Positions 24,634 through 32,435 of a stretch of DNA of 51,404 nt are shown one piece after another (the first letter of the stretch is position 1; each line of letters opens with the position of its first letter). The notes beneath the pieces are model-generated. The model was not told where the DNA came from. It saw nothing but the letters and a program-made list of their open reading frames with translations, and ran no database searches. This stretch comes from Prosthecochloris sp. GTDB taxonomy: Bacteria; Bacteroidota; Chlorobiia; Chlorobiales; Chlorobiaceae. The DNA lies in the NCBI GenBank assembly GCA_004028745.1, contig RAZP01000074.1, positions 1 to 51,404 on the forward strand. The letters are read 5' to 3'. The position numbers and the translations under genes were made by a program.

Positions 24634-25263
24634 ATGTCGAGTTCCCCGCACAAAAAAAACGCTCCGGCACAAAAAAACATACTTTCCGAAAAGGAAAAAA
24701 TAAAACAGCAGGAGTTCCAGGAAGAAGCGGTTGGACACATTAATGCACTTTACAATTACGCATTGCACCTTACGATGAATCCTGATGATGCTCATGACTT
24801 GGTGCAGGAAACCTACCTCAAGGCATATAAATTTTTCGATTCTTTCGAAAAGGGAACAAACTGTAAGGCATGGCTGTTTAAAATCCTGAAAAACAATTAT
24901 ATCAACAAATTCAGGAAAAACGCACGTGAACCCGGTAAAGTTGATTATGATCTGATCAAAGACTTTTATCATTCCATCAAGGATACACAGAGCGACAGCG
25001 AAGACCTTAATGCAGGTTATTTTAGATCCTTGATGCACGATGAAGTATATCAAGCACTAAACTCATTGCCTGAAGAGTTCAAAGAAGTGATACAATTATG
25101 TGATATTGAAGGTTTTACCTATGAAGAAATCGCAAACATGGTTGAAAGCCCGATAGGAACGGTAAGATCCAGGCTGTACAGGGGAAGAAAGCTTTTACGC
25201 AGCAAACTCAATGAGTTTGCGAAAAAACACGGGTACAACACCGACAATGAGGAAACCCCGTAA
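24634..25263 (+). CDS. RNA polymerase sigma factor, ECF type (sigma-70 group 4)
   Basis: Sigma region 2 is visible as INALYNYALHLTMNPDDAHDLVQETYLKAYKFF, described here by its parts: the ALHLTMNPDDAHDLVQETYL core and WLFKILKNNYINKFRK. Region 4 follows with LNSLPEEFKEVIQLCDIEG, FTYEEIANMVESPIGTVRSR and LYRGRKLL, the helix-turn-helix that reads the -35 box. There is no region 1 or 3, as expected for an extracytoplasmic-function factor directing RNA polymerase to stress-type promoters. A TTG at 24610 would add 8 residues; I chose ATG 24634. The next small gene looks like its anti-sigma factor. The lysine-rich N-terminal tail of about 25 residues is probably disordered. Confidence 0.92.
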   Translation: MSSSPHKKNAPAQKNILSEKEKIKQQEFQEEAVGHINALYNYALHLTMNPDDAHDLVQETYLKAYKFFDSFEKGTNCKAWLFKILKNNYINKFRKNAREPGKVDYDLIKDFYHSIKDTQSDSEDLNAGYFRSLMHDEVYQALNSLPEEFKEVIQLCDIEGFTYEEIANMVESPIGTVRSRLYRGRKLLRSKLNEFAKKHGYNTDNEETP

Positions 25264-25447
25264 TATTCACATAAGGGCGTTTATAAAAAAATGAAAAGCT
25301 TTGTTCGAAGTAAAGGAGTGTTCAACAACCGAAGCGGCATGTATCTCGGCTTATCGGAACATGAGCATCGAAAGAGTGGGCACTACGAAGCTAATGGGCA
25401 ACTGGAACATTTTTTGCTGCGCCGTAACACATGAATTAATCAGTACA

Positions 25448-25675
25448 ATGAATTGCAAACAAGCCCAGGCCCTTATGAGTGCAGCTGTAGATGGGGAGCT
25501 GACGCTGAACGAACAGGAGGGTTTTGAAAAGCATATCATGAAATGCCCTACCTGTTTCAGCGAATTCAAAGAAGCTCAAAAAACAAAAAGCATCATCAAG
25601 GAAAAAATCACCAGGTTCAAAGCCCCGCAGTCCTTGGTTAACTCCATCCTGAAACTCACCGAGACCCCACTCTGA
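25448..25675 (+). CDS. Putative zinc-finger anti-sigma factor, 75 aa
   Basis: MNCKQAQALMSAAVDGELTL is the usual start of zf-HC2 domains, followed by HIMKCPTC, the HxxxCxxC zinc motif. Together they mark an anti-sigma domain that binds and silences ECF sigma factors. The protein has no membrane segment, so it is a soluble ZAS-type regulator, perhaps redox-sensitive through its cysteines. It follows the sigma gene by about 185 bp. The frame is open from 25301, but those upstream 49 codons have no family resemblance, so I start at the ATG of MNCKQ. Ribosome site weak. Confidence 0.8.
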   Translation: MNCKQAQALMSAAVDGELTLNEQEGFEKHIMKCPTCFSEFKEAQKTKSIIKEKITRFKAPQSLVNSILKLTETPL

Positions 25676-25847
25676 CCCACTGGCAATATTGATCTCTCCA
25701 CGGTAAAAAAGAGGAAACTTTTCATCGCGAGAAGAAAAACATCTTTTGGGGTTTGATTTGTATGAATAAATAACTATATAGCCAACACAAGAATCAAAAT
25801 CCCCTGTAATACAGCACTCTTAACAGCACTGAATTAACTCTGTACCG

Positions 25848-26225
25848 ATGGGCACAAAAATCATTATTGACGAAGAAGAGGTAAAAAAATGGAACCTTAA
25901 AATGCCTGATGAGATGCTGACAGCAGTTGCCAACAGGTTCAAGCTGCTTTCCGAACCGATGCGTCTCAAAATCCTCCGAACTCTCTGCGAAAGCGAAAGA
26001 ACTGTCCAAGAAATTGTTAACGAAATTAGTGCCAGCCAGGCCAATGTCTCAAAACATCTTGCCCTGATGCACGATAATGGTATTGTAAACCGCAGGAAAG
26101 AAGGATTGAAATGCTATTACAGCATTGCCGACGACAGCATTATCTTTGCCTGCTACCTTATATCCAAAAGCGTCGTGGAAAATCTTCAAGACAGGCTTAG
26201 CTGGCTTCAGGAAGTCGAAAGCTGA
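25848..26225 (+). CDS. ArsR-family transcriptional regulator
   Basis: 125 aa with one winged-helix domain: MLTAVANRFKLLSEPMRLKI, then LRTLCESERTVQEIVNEIS, the recognition helix SQANVSKHLALMHDNGIV and the wing RRKEGLKCYYSIADD. ArsR proteins are dimeric repressors that usually release DNA when they bind metal or are oxidised. The ELCVCDL metal site of ArsR/SmtB is absent. Isolated cysteines (LRTLC, LKCYY, FACYL) could allow another sensor chemistry, but this is speculation. It stands alone with no obvious target operon beside it. Confidence 0.9.
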   Translation: MGTKIIIDEEEVKKWNLKMPDEMLTAVANRFKLLSEPMRLKILRTLCESERTVQEIVNEISASQANVSKHLALMHDNGIVNRRKEGLKCYYSIADDSIIFACYLISKSVVENLQDRLSWLQEVES

Positions 26226-26550
26226 TTCCCCGATCCTGAATCTCTCTTTTCTCAGATCGTATTTATCGGCGGCATATTCACAATTGTTAACGCTCAAAAC
26301 TAAAAAGCTCTATCGCCAGATCATTGTGCGCCTATATACATCCAACTTTCGCCTGCCCCATACCACTACTATCTTTATATATAGAAATTCGCTACCGCAT
26401 CTCCTTGAGCTCGACTCCCTCCGCTCATGATTTACCAATTGCTATCAGTAAATATTCATTAGTCATTCTTTCCCCAAGGCTTGCCGATTACGAGAACCGC
26501 TCCGCTGCAAAAGTGACAAGTAACCAGTGACGAGTGGGGTTGAACTGTAG

Positions 26551-26572
26551 GGGCAGACCTGTGTGTCTGCCC
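26551..26572. repeat. REP-like hairpin GGGCAGA...TCTGCCC
   Basis: A perfect 7-bp stem with an 8-base loop (CCTGTGTG) preceded by GTAGG. Such GTAGGGGCAGACC...GTCTGCCC units are common dispersed hairpins in cyanobacteria and other bacteria, by my memory. Confidence 0.6.
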
Positions 26573-26664
26573 GAACCGGCATTGGTTACCGATACCCCCC
26601 GTGAAATTTGAGCATTTATTTCAGGATGGGACAAAATGTTCAGAATATGGGTAAAACAGGCAGA

Positions 26665-26682
26665 GGCGAAAAATTTTTCGCC
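26665..26682. repeat. Perfect 18-bp palindrome GGCGAAAAATTTTTCGCC
   Basis: The palindrome is loop-free and is followed by CCTACG. With the GTAGGGGCAG hairpin 100 bp earlier it suggests a family of short dispersed repeats flanking decayed sequence. Confidence 0.6.
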
Positions 26683-27095
26683 CCTACGCAGCCCCAATAC
26701 ACCTCTGCATCTCTCATAAACGAATCAACAATTCAACAAATAAACAAATCAACAGCCTGCCCCTGCATTCCGTTGCTGGCTTCTGGATTCTGAACTTTTT
26801 CCGATTACGATTACCGCTTTGCTGAGTACGAGCAGGAACTGTAAAGTCAAAATTCAAAAGTAAAAAGTCAAAAAAGAGGGCTTAATAGCTCGATAGCTGG
26901 ATGACTTTTCTCTTTTCTGCTGCTCGGCTACTCTGCTTACTGTCTTTCGCTACATCATTTCTGTCATACACCGTGTCAGACGATATGACATATTCACCTC
27001 TCTTTCTCTGGGAATCTGACAATAATTCAGCAAAAGACACCGCAAAACACATAAAACCAGGTTTGGCACATAATTTGCTGCTATAAAAGATAGAA

Positions 27096-27110
27096 TTGTG
27101 TGCAACACAA
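27096..27110. promoter_or_regulatory. Inverted repeat TTGTGT-GCA-ACACAA before hsp20
   Basis: A perfect 6-bp inverted repeat with a 3-bp spacer, 47 bp before the hsp20 start. It is the right size and place for a repressor or activator dimer site. It is not the CIRCE sequence (TTAGCACTC...GAGTGCTAA). Role inferred from position only. Confidence 0.35.
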
Positions 27111-27157
27111 GACTTTAAAAAATAACCTTAACGAATTACCACATACAGGAGGACATT

Positions 27158-27556
27158 ATGTTAGTGAAATTATCGAAAGACCCGCTTAAAATGTTTGATG
27201 ATATATGGACAGGATCTCAGCAGCCGTCAACACCTGCGTTCAAGGTTGATATCTCGGAAGATGAAGGTGCTTTTCACATCGAAGCTGAAATGCCTGGAAT
27301 AAATAAAGAAGATATTTCCCTTGGGGTTGAAGAAGATGTCTTGACTATCAAGGGGGAAAGAAAGCAGGAAACTGAGGAACAAAGAAAAGACTATCACCGC
27401 ATTGAAAGAACCTATGGCAGCTTCTCACGCAGCTTTAATCTCGGAGAGTTTATAGATCAGGAACAAATAGAAGCTTCCTTTGACAATGGCGTCCTGCATG
27501 TAACTCTCCCCAAGACACAGCAGGTCAGAAAAAACAAAGAAATAGCAATCAAGTAA
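27158..27556 (+). CDS. Small heat shock protein, Hsp20/alpha-crystallin family
   Basis: 132-aa holdase chaperone that binds unfolding proteins without ATP. The alpha-crystallin domain runs from about residue 28 (FKVDISEDEGAFHIEAEMPG) to KTQQVRKNKEIAIK. It includes INKEDISLGVEEDVLTIKGE and the conserved end FDNGVLHVTLPK. The start is backed by a strong ribosome site, AGGAGG seven bases before ATG. The gene is followed after 82 bp by dnaK in the same direction, with a hairpin between, so the two form a heat-shock operon. No CIRCE or obvious sigma-32 site was seen upstream. Confidence 0.95.
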   Translation: MLVKLSKDPLKMFDDIWTGSQQPSTPAFKVDISEDEGAFHIEAEMPGINKEDISLGVEEDVLTIKGERKQETEEQRKDYHRIERTYGSFSRSFNLGEFIDQEQIEASFDNGVLHVTLPKTQQVRKNKEIAIK

Positions 27557-27577
27557 TGTCACGAGCTATCGCATAAC

Positions 27578-27604
27578 AGGACTCCTTGCTTTCCAAGGGG
27601 TTCT
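27578..27604 (+). other. Stem-loop between hsp20 and dnaK
   Basis: AGGACTCCTTG and CAAGGGGTTCT form an 11-bp stem (two G-T pairs) with loop CTTTC, 34 bp before the dnaK ATG. There is no U run. It may act as an mRNA processing or attenuation point setting the ratio of Hsp20 to DnaK. Confidence 0.6.
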
Positions 27605-27638
27605 GTGTGACAATAATGTTAAACCGAGGAATGTAACT

Positions 27639-29567
27639 ATGGGCAAAATTATCGGAATCGATCTTGGCACGACAAACTCCTGTGTTGCAGTAATGCAGGG
27701 AACACAGCCAACGGTCATTGAAAACTCAGAAGGCTACCGGACGACACCGTCAATGGTTGCCTTCACAAAAACCGGTGAACGTCTTGTAGGCCATGCGGCA
27801 AAACGCCAGGCTATTACAAACGCCCACAACACCATTTTTTCAATCAAGCGTTTTATGGGAAGAAAGTTTGATGAAGTCCCTAACGAAAAGAAAATTGCAC
27901 CGTACAAAGTAGTCAATATCAATGGCGAAGCCAGGGTGGAAATCGGCGACAAAACCTACTCTCCCCAGGAAATTTCCGCCATGATCCTGCAGAAAATGAA
28001 ACAAACCGCTGAGGATTTCCTTGGAGAAAAAGTTACTGAAGCGGTTATTACCGTTCCCGCTTACTTTAATGATGCACAGCGCCAGGCAACAAAAGATGCG
28101 GGCAAAATTGCGGGCCTTGATGTAAAGCGTATTATCAACGAACCCACTGCAGCGTCCCTTGCATACGGCCTCGATAAGAAAAAAGAAAACGAAAAGGTTG
28201 CCGTGTTTGACCTCGGTGGAGGAACTTTTGATATTTCGATTCTTGAACTTGGAGAAGGCGTTTTTGAAGTCAAGGCTACCGACGGGGACACTCATCTCGG
28301 TGGTGACGATTTCGATCAGAAAATCATCAACCACCTTGCAGAAGAGTTCAAAAAACAGGAAGGCATCGACCTGAGAAAAGATATGATGGCTTTGCAGAGA
28401 CTGAAAGAAGCCGCAGAAAAAGCCAAGATCGAGTTGTCTTCGCGTACCGACACAGAGATAAATCTTCCATTTATCACCGCAACTCAGGAAGGGCCGAAAC
28501 ACCTTGTCGTTAACCTTACAAGAGCCAAGTTCGAGGCAATGTGCTCAGATCTGTTCGACAGCCTTGTTGAACCGTGCAAGCGTGCCATAAAGAACTCTAA
28601 ACTCAACACCAGTGAGATCGATGAGATAGTACTTGTGGGCGGTTCTACCAGAATCCCTAAAGTTCAGGCTCTTGTGGAAGAACTTTTCGGCAGGGAACCA
28701 AACAAAAGCGTCAACCCGGATGAAGTCGTAGCCGTTGGTGCCGCAATACAAGGCGGCGTGCTGAGCGGTGATGTCAGCGACGTGCTGCTTCTCGATGTAA
28801 CTCCTCTCTCGCTCGGCATTGAAACCCTTGGGGGGGTTATGACAAAACTTATCGAAGCAAACACGACGATCCCGACAAAAAAACAGGAGATTTTCTCGAC
28901 TGCTGCCGACAACCAGACCTCAGTTGAAGTACATGTACTGCAGGGAGAACGGTCGATGGCTACGGACAACAAAACACTCGGACGTTTCCACCTTGGCGAT
29001 ATTCCTCCGGCTCCTCGTGGAGTTCCCCAGGTTGAAGTTACTTTCGATATCGACTCAAACGGAATTCTCCACGTATCAGCTAAGGACAAAGCCACAGGTA
29101 AAGAACAGAGCATACGCATTGAAGCCAGCAGCAAGCTGAGCGAAGTCGAAATCGAAAAAATGAAAGACGATGCGAAGCAACACGCTGCTGAAGACGCAAA
29201 ACGCAAAGAGGAAATCGATGTAAAAAACAGCGCGGACGCTCTCATTTTCAGTACCGAAAAGCAGCTTAAAGAGCTGGATGACAAGGTGCCCAACGACAAG
29301 AAATCCCAGTTGGAAGCTGCTCTTGAAAAACTGAGGGAAGCTCACAAATCCGGCAATGTTGACACCATCAAACCAGCTATGGATGAGCTTAACAAAATCT
29401 GGAATGATGTGGCCTCTGCGATGTACCAGTCCCAGCCAGGCGAAACTCAGACACCTGGACCGGAAGCTGCTCCACCCGAAGGGAACGGTGCCGGGAAAAA
29501 AGAAAAAGGTGATGGTGAAGTCGATGCCGAATATGAAGTGATTGACGGGAACGATAAAGACAAGTAA
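27639..29567 (+). CDS. dnaK: Chaperone protein DnaK (Hsp70)
   Basis: 642 aa, normal for bacterial DnaK. The ATPase domain starts KIIGIDLGTTNSCVAVMQG and has VPAYFNDAQRQATKDAG, AVFDLGGGTFDISIL and VLVGGSTRIPKVQ. The substrate domain has LLLDVTPLSLGIETLGG and the linker-side TTIPTKKQEIFST. The C-terminal lid is helical and ends in the acidic GDGEVDAEYEVIDGN tail. It folds and refolds proteins with DnaJ and GrpE, whose genes are not in this window. It has GAGGAA ahead of ATG and is followed by a clear terminator. The usual grpE-dnaK-dnaJ order is replaced by hsp20-dnaK. Confidence 0.98.
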   Translation: MGKIIGIDLGTTNSCVAVMQGTQPTVIENSEGYRTTPSMVAFTKTGERLVGHAAKRQAITNAHNTIFSIKRFMGRKFDEVPNEKKIAPYKVVNINGEARVEIGDKTYSPQEISAMILQKMKQTAEDFLGEKVTEAVITVPAYFNDAQRQATKDAGKIAGLDVKRIINEPTAASLAYGLDKKKENEKVAVFDLGGGTFDISILELGEGVFEVKATDGDTHLGGDDFDQKIINHLAEEFKKQEGIDLRKDMMALQRLKEAAEKAKIELSSRTDTEINLPFITATQEGPKHLVVNLTRAKFEAMCSDLFDSLVEPCKRAIKNSKLNTSEIDEIVLVGGSTRIPKVQALVEELFGREPNKSVNPDEVVAVGAAIQGGVLSGDVSDVLLLDVTPLSLGIETLGGVMTKLIEANTTIPTKKQEIFSTAADNQTSVEVHVLQGERSMATDNKTLGRFHLGDIPPAPRGVPQVEVTFDIDSNGILHVSAKDKATGKEQSIRIEASSKLSEVEIEKMKDDAKQHAAEDAKRKEEIDVKNSADALIFSTEKQLKELDDKVPNDKKSQLEAALEKLREAHKSGNVDTIKPAMDELNKIWNDVASAMYQSQPGETQTPGPEAAPPEGNGAGKKEKGDGEVDAEYEVIDGNDKDK

Positions 29568-29593
29568 AATAAGTTTTTCGCCAGCACCATTAG

Positions 29594-29625
29594 AAAAAGG
29601 GATTCAGATCGAATCCCTTTTTTAT
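29594..29625 (+). terminator. Rho-independent terminator of the hsp20-dnaK operon
   Basis: AAAGGGATTC and GAATCCCTTT form a 10-bp stem with a 5-base loop (AGATC), followed by TTTATTT. It lies 27 bp after the dnaK stop. Confidence 0.88.
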
Positions 29626-29707
29626 TTGTCCGTGTTTTACTAACTTAGCTTATGTGTTTTTATCCATGCCAGGTGTTTTAATTTCTCGCAATTTAAACAC
29701 TCATACG

Positions 29708-30091
29708 ATGCAATCAGCTGTCTGGTCAGGTAACGCCCTGCACAAAGTTGCCAAATATTTCATTACATCCGCGAAAAGAGACCGCAACGGAGAATTGCAG
29801 CTTACAATAGCTCCTGCCTCAGGAAGAAGAAAGCTGTCTCCGACAAAAGAAGTTATTGAGCAGTTGAAAGAAGGAAAAGCCCAGCTGTTCGTTCTTACAA
29901 CCCAGCCGGATATTGCTGTTGATGTCCCGCAAAAAGTCTTGGATAATGAAAATCGCTATGTTATTGACTTCGACAAACGCGGCGTCAAATGGACAATGCG
30001 GGACATTCCGGTTTTCTACGATAATCTTCGCAACCAGCTTTGCGTGGAAATAGACAAGGAAACCTATACCCTCGACCAGTTCTTCAAGTAG
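29708..30091 (+). CDS. Hypothetical protein, about 127 aa
   Basis: I do not recognise the family. The product is soluble, with no signal peptide or membrane segment, and shows alternating beta and helix patterns (GELQLTIAPASGRRKLSPTK, QLFVLTTQPDIAVDVPQKVL, RYVIDFDKRGVKWTMRDIPV). The frame is open from a GTG at 29654, but MQSAVWSGNALHKVAKYF at 29708 looks the better start; another ATG lies at 29666. It sits between the dnaK terminator and a repeat element, facing the Tol-Pal operon tail to tail. Codon use is like the core genes, so it is probably a real, vertically inherited gene. Confidence 0.65.
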   Translation: MQSAVWSGNALHKVAKYFITSAKRDRNGELQLTIAPASGRRKLSPTKEVIEQLKEGKAQLFVLTTQPDIAVDVPQKVLDNENRYVIDFDKRGVKWTMRDIPVFYDNLRNQLCVEIDKETYTLDQFFK

Positions 30092-30130
30092 CTGCGCGCA
30101 ACGTAAGCCATTATCCGGGACACAACAGAC

Positions 30131-30260
30131 ATTAATTTGTTGCGCGACCCGAATACTTCGTTGGGCGGTACTCGAAATCCTCATGTACTCCGTGTACACT
30201 CCGGTTTCTGTGTTCCGTCCGCCTTGTCTTCAGGTCGCTCACGACAATTAATAGAGGTGC
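30131..30260 (-). repeat. Dispersed palindromic element, copy 4 (inverted, one end eroded)
   Basis: Read on the minus strand it starts AGCACCTCTATTAATTGTCG and runs through GACCTGAAGACAAGGCGGAC, CACAGAAACCGGAGTGTACA and ATGAGGATTTCGAGTACCG to GCGCAACAAATTAAT. The last nine bases of the terminal repeat at the low-coordinate side are lost. It lies between convergent genes. Confidence 0.88.
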
Positions 30261-30288
30261 TCTTGTGTCCCATAGGTAACTTTCTTTA

Positions 30289-30320
30289 CAAAAAAACCCC
30301 GAGTTTAAAAACCCGGGTTA
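30289..30320 (-). terminator. Terminator of the tol-pal operon
   Basis: On the minus strand CCCGGGTTT and AAACTCGGG form a 9-bp stem (one G-T) followed by GTTTTTTT. It lies about 26 bp beyond the cpoB stop and is correctly oriented for it. Confidence 0.75.
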
Positions 30321-30345
30321 TGCATTTTCATTTGGTACAGGCTTC

Positions 30346-31134
30346 TTACTGAAGCTTTCGGTCAACTATTTTTGCGCCAACTATTTTTGCCTCATTTGAA
30401 TTGGGATAAAGCTGGACAAGTTCCCTGTATCGAACCTTTGCATTGGTGGAATCACCTATATTTTCAAATGCAAGGCCCTGCTTGAAATAGGCCGAAGGTC
30501 TTTTGTCTCCTTCCGGATATTTCTCAATAACAAGCTGATACTCAAGAATAGCCTTTTCAAACCATTTCTCGTTGTAATAGGTCTCGGCGATATAGTACTG
30601 TGCATCATCGGCAAGCGATGAAGAAGGGTAATTGTCAAGAAGCAGCCCAAGCTCTTTTCTTGCTGAAAGATAGTTATAGCTTTCAAAATACCGCATTCCA
30701 GCATCGTATAACCCTTGATCATCTATGGCAGGAACAGAAGACGTACCGCCCGGAACCTCAGAATCAGCAGCGGGCAATGTTCCCTCAGCCCCCTGCTGAC
30801 TCTCTTCAGGAAGCGTAACCTTCTCGAAGGCTGGAGACGTACCCGTTGTATCTGCTGAAAGAAGAGCACCCTCCTTACCAGCCGGGACAGCCTGCTGTTC
30901 GGATTTGGCTAACTTGAAGCGCAGCTCTTCAATCGTCCCCTGCATCTGGGCAACCTCGTCACGTAGTTTTTCAACCTCGGAATACACTTCGGCAGTCTGT
31001 CCGCCGGACTTCTGCGATTGCGTTTTCAGATCCTTAACATCGTCCTGCAGCATATAAAGATCGGTTTTGGAAGCACATCCCGTCACCATAAAGCCAACAA
31101 AGCCCAGCACAATTATTCTACTGTTTTTTTTCAT
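30346..31134 (-). CDS. cpoB: Cell division coordinator CpoB/YbgF-like lipoprotein
   Basis: A lipobox VTGC (Cys about 19 from the ATG) replaces the simple signal peptide of E. coli CpoB, so this form is lipid-anchored. A coiled-coil segment (MLQDDVKDLKTQ to LRFKLAKSEQQ) allows oligomerisation. A Pro/Ser/Gly-rich linker follows, then three TPR repeats (YFESYNYLSARKELGLLLDN, YYNEKWFEKAILEYQLVIEK, LAFENIGDSTNAKVRYRELV). In other bacteria it links Tol-Pal to peptidoglycan synthesis at division. A GTG at 31143 is an alternative start; ATG 31134 gives MKKNSRIIVLG. It is the last gene of the Tol-Pal locus. Confidence 0.88.
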   Translation of the reverse strand: MKKNSRIIVLGFVGFMVTGCASKTDLYMLQDDVKDLKTQSQKSGGQTAEVYSEVEKLRDEVAQMQGTIEELRFKLAKSEQQAVPAGKEGALLSADTTGTSPAFEKVTLPEESQQGAEGTLPAADSEVPGGTSSVPAIDDQGLYDAGMRYFESYNYLSARKELGLLLDNYPSSSLADDAQYYIAETYYNEKWFEKAILEYQLVIEKYPEGDKRPSAYFKQGLAFENIGDSTNAKVRYRELVQLYPNSNEAKIVGAKIVDRKLQ

Positions 31135-31216
31135 CGTAATCACAACCTATTCGTAAGCACAAGTGTCTTTCCACTTTCAACAAACACTTGCAGTCATTAT
31201 GAGTAAAAGTAAAATG

Positions 31217-31699
31217 TTATTTAACCACAAAGTGCGCGCGTCTGTTCTTGGCCCATGCAGCCTCATTGTGTCCTGGATCAAACGGTTTTTCTTCTCCGAA
31301 GCTGACCGTACCAAGTCTCGATGCCGCGACTCCTGCTCTTTCAAGAAAACGTTTTGTTACTTCAGCACGCCTTTCGCCGAGCGCCATATTATACTCATAT
31401 GTTCCCCGTTCGTCGCAGTGCCCTTCTATCATCGCTGAAATACTCTGATTCTCCACGAGCCACATGGCATTATTTTTTAACTGACTCACTGCCACCTCGT
31501 CGAGTTCGGCACTGTCAAACTCAAAAAACACATCTTTTACCATTCTTCGGGCTTCGTCGAGAAGTGCGGCTTCAGCATCCGCTTGATTGTACTGCCCTGT
31601 ATCCACATCAGCAGAGACAACGGACTCACTTGATTTCGATGAACATCCTGCCACTGAAACAGCAGCGATAAAAAAACATAACAATAGTAGCTTTTTCAT
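31217..31699 (-). CDS. pal: Peptidoglycan-associated lipoprotein, Pal (copy A)
   Basis: 160 aa with lipobox VAGC (Cys19), a short linker, then an OmpA-like peptidoglycan-binding domain from VKDVFFEFDSAELDE. The diaminopimelate-binding motif is EGHCDERGTYEYNMALGERR, and the protein ends KNRRAHFVVK. Pal sits in the outer membrane, grips peptidoglycan and binds TolB. It is downstream of a second complete pal gene; the two share the domain and the same ending but have different linkers and signal peptides, so they diverged some time ago. The linker here is acidic and has no proline run. Confidence 0.93.
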   Translation of the reverse strand: MKKLLLLCFFIAAVSVAGCSSKSSESVVSADVDTGQYNQADAEAALLDEARRMVKDVFFEFDSAELDEVAVSQLKNNAMWLVENQSISAMIEGHCDERGTYEYNMALGERRAEVTKRFLERAGVAASRLGTVSFGEEKPFDPGHNEAAWAKNRRAHFVVK

Positions 31700-31782
31700 G
31701 GTTTAATCTTCTCCTGAAAATGATAATAGGAAAGAGCAAACAGTAAACTGCTTGCTCTTCATTTATAATGAAACAAGACGTT

Positions 31783-32241
31783 TTACTGAACAACAAAGTG
31801 CGCTCTTCTGTTCTTGACCCACGCCGCTTCGCCATGACCCGGGTTGAAAGGACGTTCCTCACCGTAGCTTACTGTCTGCATACGCGAAGGATCAACCCCA
31901 GCGTTGGCCATGTAGTTCTTCGCGCTTTCGGCTCTTCTCTCACCAAGTGCGATGTTGTACTCGCTGGTACCTCTCTCATCACAATGACCCTCGATGATGA
32001 TAGTTGCATTCGGGTTCTCCATCATCCACTGAACGTTTTCGTCGAGCTGGTTCTGGGATACCATATCAAGCACCGAGCTGTCGAAAGCATAGAAAACATC
32101 ACCAAGTTCAACTGCCGGTGGCGGTGGTGGCGGAGGAGGCGGTGGTGTTTCGACTACCACTTCTTCACCGTATCCACAGCCGATAAAAAACAACATGGAC
32201 GGAATAAGAAGAGCTTTAAACAAGCTTTTGAGAGATTTCAT
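31783..32241 (-). CDS. pal: Peptidoglycan-associated lipoprotein, Pal (copy B, polyproline linker)
   Basis: 152 aa with lipobox FIGC (Cys22), then a linker of ten prolines in a row (VVVETPPPPPPPPPP), then the OmpA-like domain with EGHCDERGTSEYNIALGERR and the ending KNRRAHFVVQ. The polyproline stretch should act as a stiff spacer between membrane and peptidoglycan. The signal and first 20 residues closely match the truncated paralogue just upstream (MKSLKSL versus MKSLKTL), so these two come from one duplication. It follows a tolB-tail remnant. Confidence 0.93.
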   Translation of the reverse strand: MKSLKSLFKALLIPSMLFFIGCGYGEEVVVETPPPPPPPPPPAVELGDVFYAFDSSVLDMVSQNQLDENVQWMMENPNATIIIEGHCDERGTSEYNIALGERRAESAKNYMANAGVDPSRMQTVSYGEERPFNPGHGEAAWVKNRRAHFVVQ

Positions 32242-32274
32242 ATTGTCCTTCTTTGGTTAGTAGTATACTACTTT

Positions 32275-32334
32275 ATCTCTCTGCTTACCTACCAGCTTGA
32301 AACTCCTGTGGCTACCAGCATCTGCCTTCATTGT
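32275..32334 (-). pseudogene. Remnant of a duplicated tolB 3' end
   Basis: On the minus strand, from 32334, the DNA reads MKADAGSHRSFKLVGKQ, matching the last segment of TolB (MNADGRNQRSLKLAGEQ) both as protein and as DNA (for example CCAGCTT, ACTCCTGTGG, CATCTGCCTTCAT on the plus strand). It has no start or context of its own. It shows that the unit tolB tail plus pal was duplicated in tandem. Confidence 0.75.
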
Positions 32335-32380
32335 ATATTTCAACAATGAAATTTTGCCCTCCTATTGAGCATCAAACCGC

Positions 32381-32418
32381 TATGCCGCAACTTGCTTTGT
32401 TCTGCATGCTGCGGCATA
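32381..32418. other. Hairpin TATGCCGCA...TGCGGCATA between pal paralogues
   Basis: A perfect 9-bp stem with a 20-base loop in the space between the truncated pal paralogue and the tolB-tail remnant. No U run. Possibly an mRNA stability element; may also mark the deletion that shortened the paralogue. Confidence 0.5.
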
Positions 32419-32435
32419 ACGGGAGGCAGTCATTG

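Larger units (their letters stand above)
26226..27157. other. Gene-free region of about 0.9 kb with repeat-like hairpins
   Basis: No coding frame with recognisable product or ribosome site is present. The sequence looks like decayed repeat material: short phrases such as GCTCGACTCCCTCCGCTC, AACAATTCAACAAATAAACA and CAAAATTCAAAAGTAAAAAG. Two clear palindromes and one small operator-like repeat are listed separately. The right end must hold the promoter of the hsp20-dnaK operon. Confidence 0.6.

Noticed and set aside
25291..25434. 48-codon frame between sigma factor and anti-sigma genes
   Set aside because: No ribosome site and no resemblance to any family; noted as part of the long-spacer finding only.
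26901..27086. 61-codon plus-strand frame before hsp20
   Set aside because: Sits in the repeat-rich gene desert with no ribosome site; its hydrophobic start is a by-product of a T/C-rich stretch.
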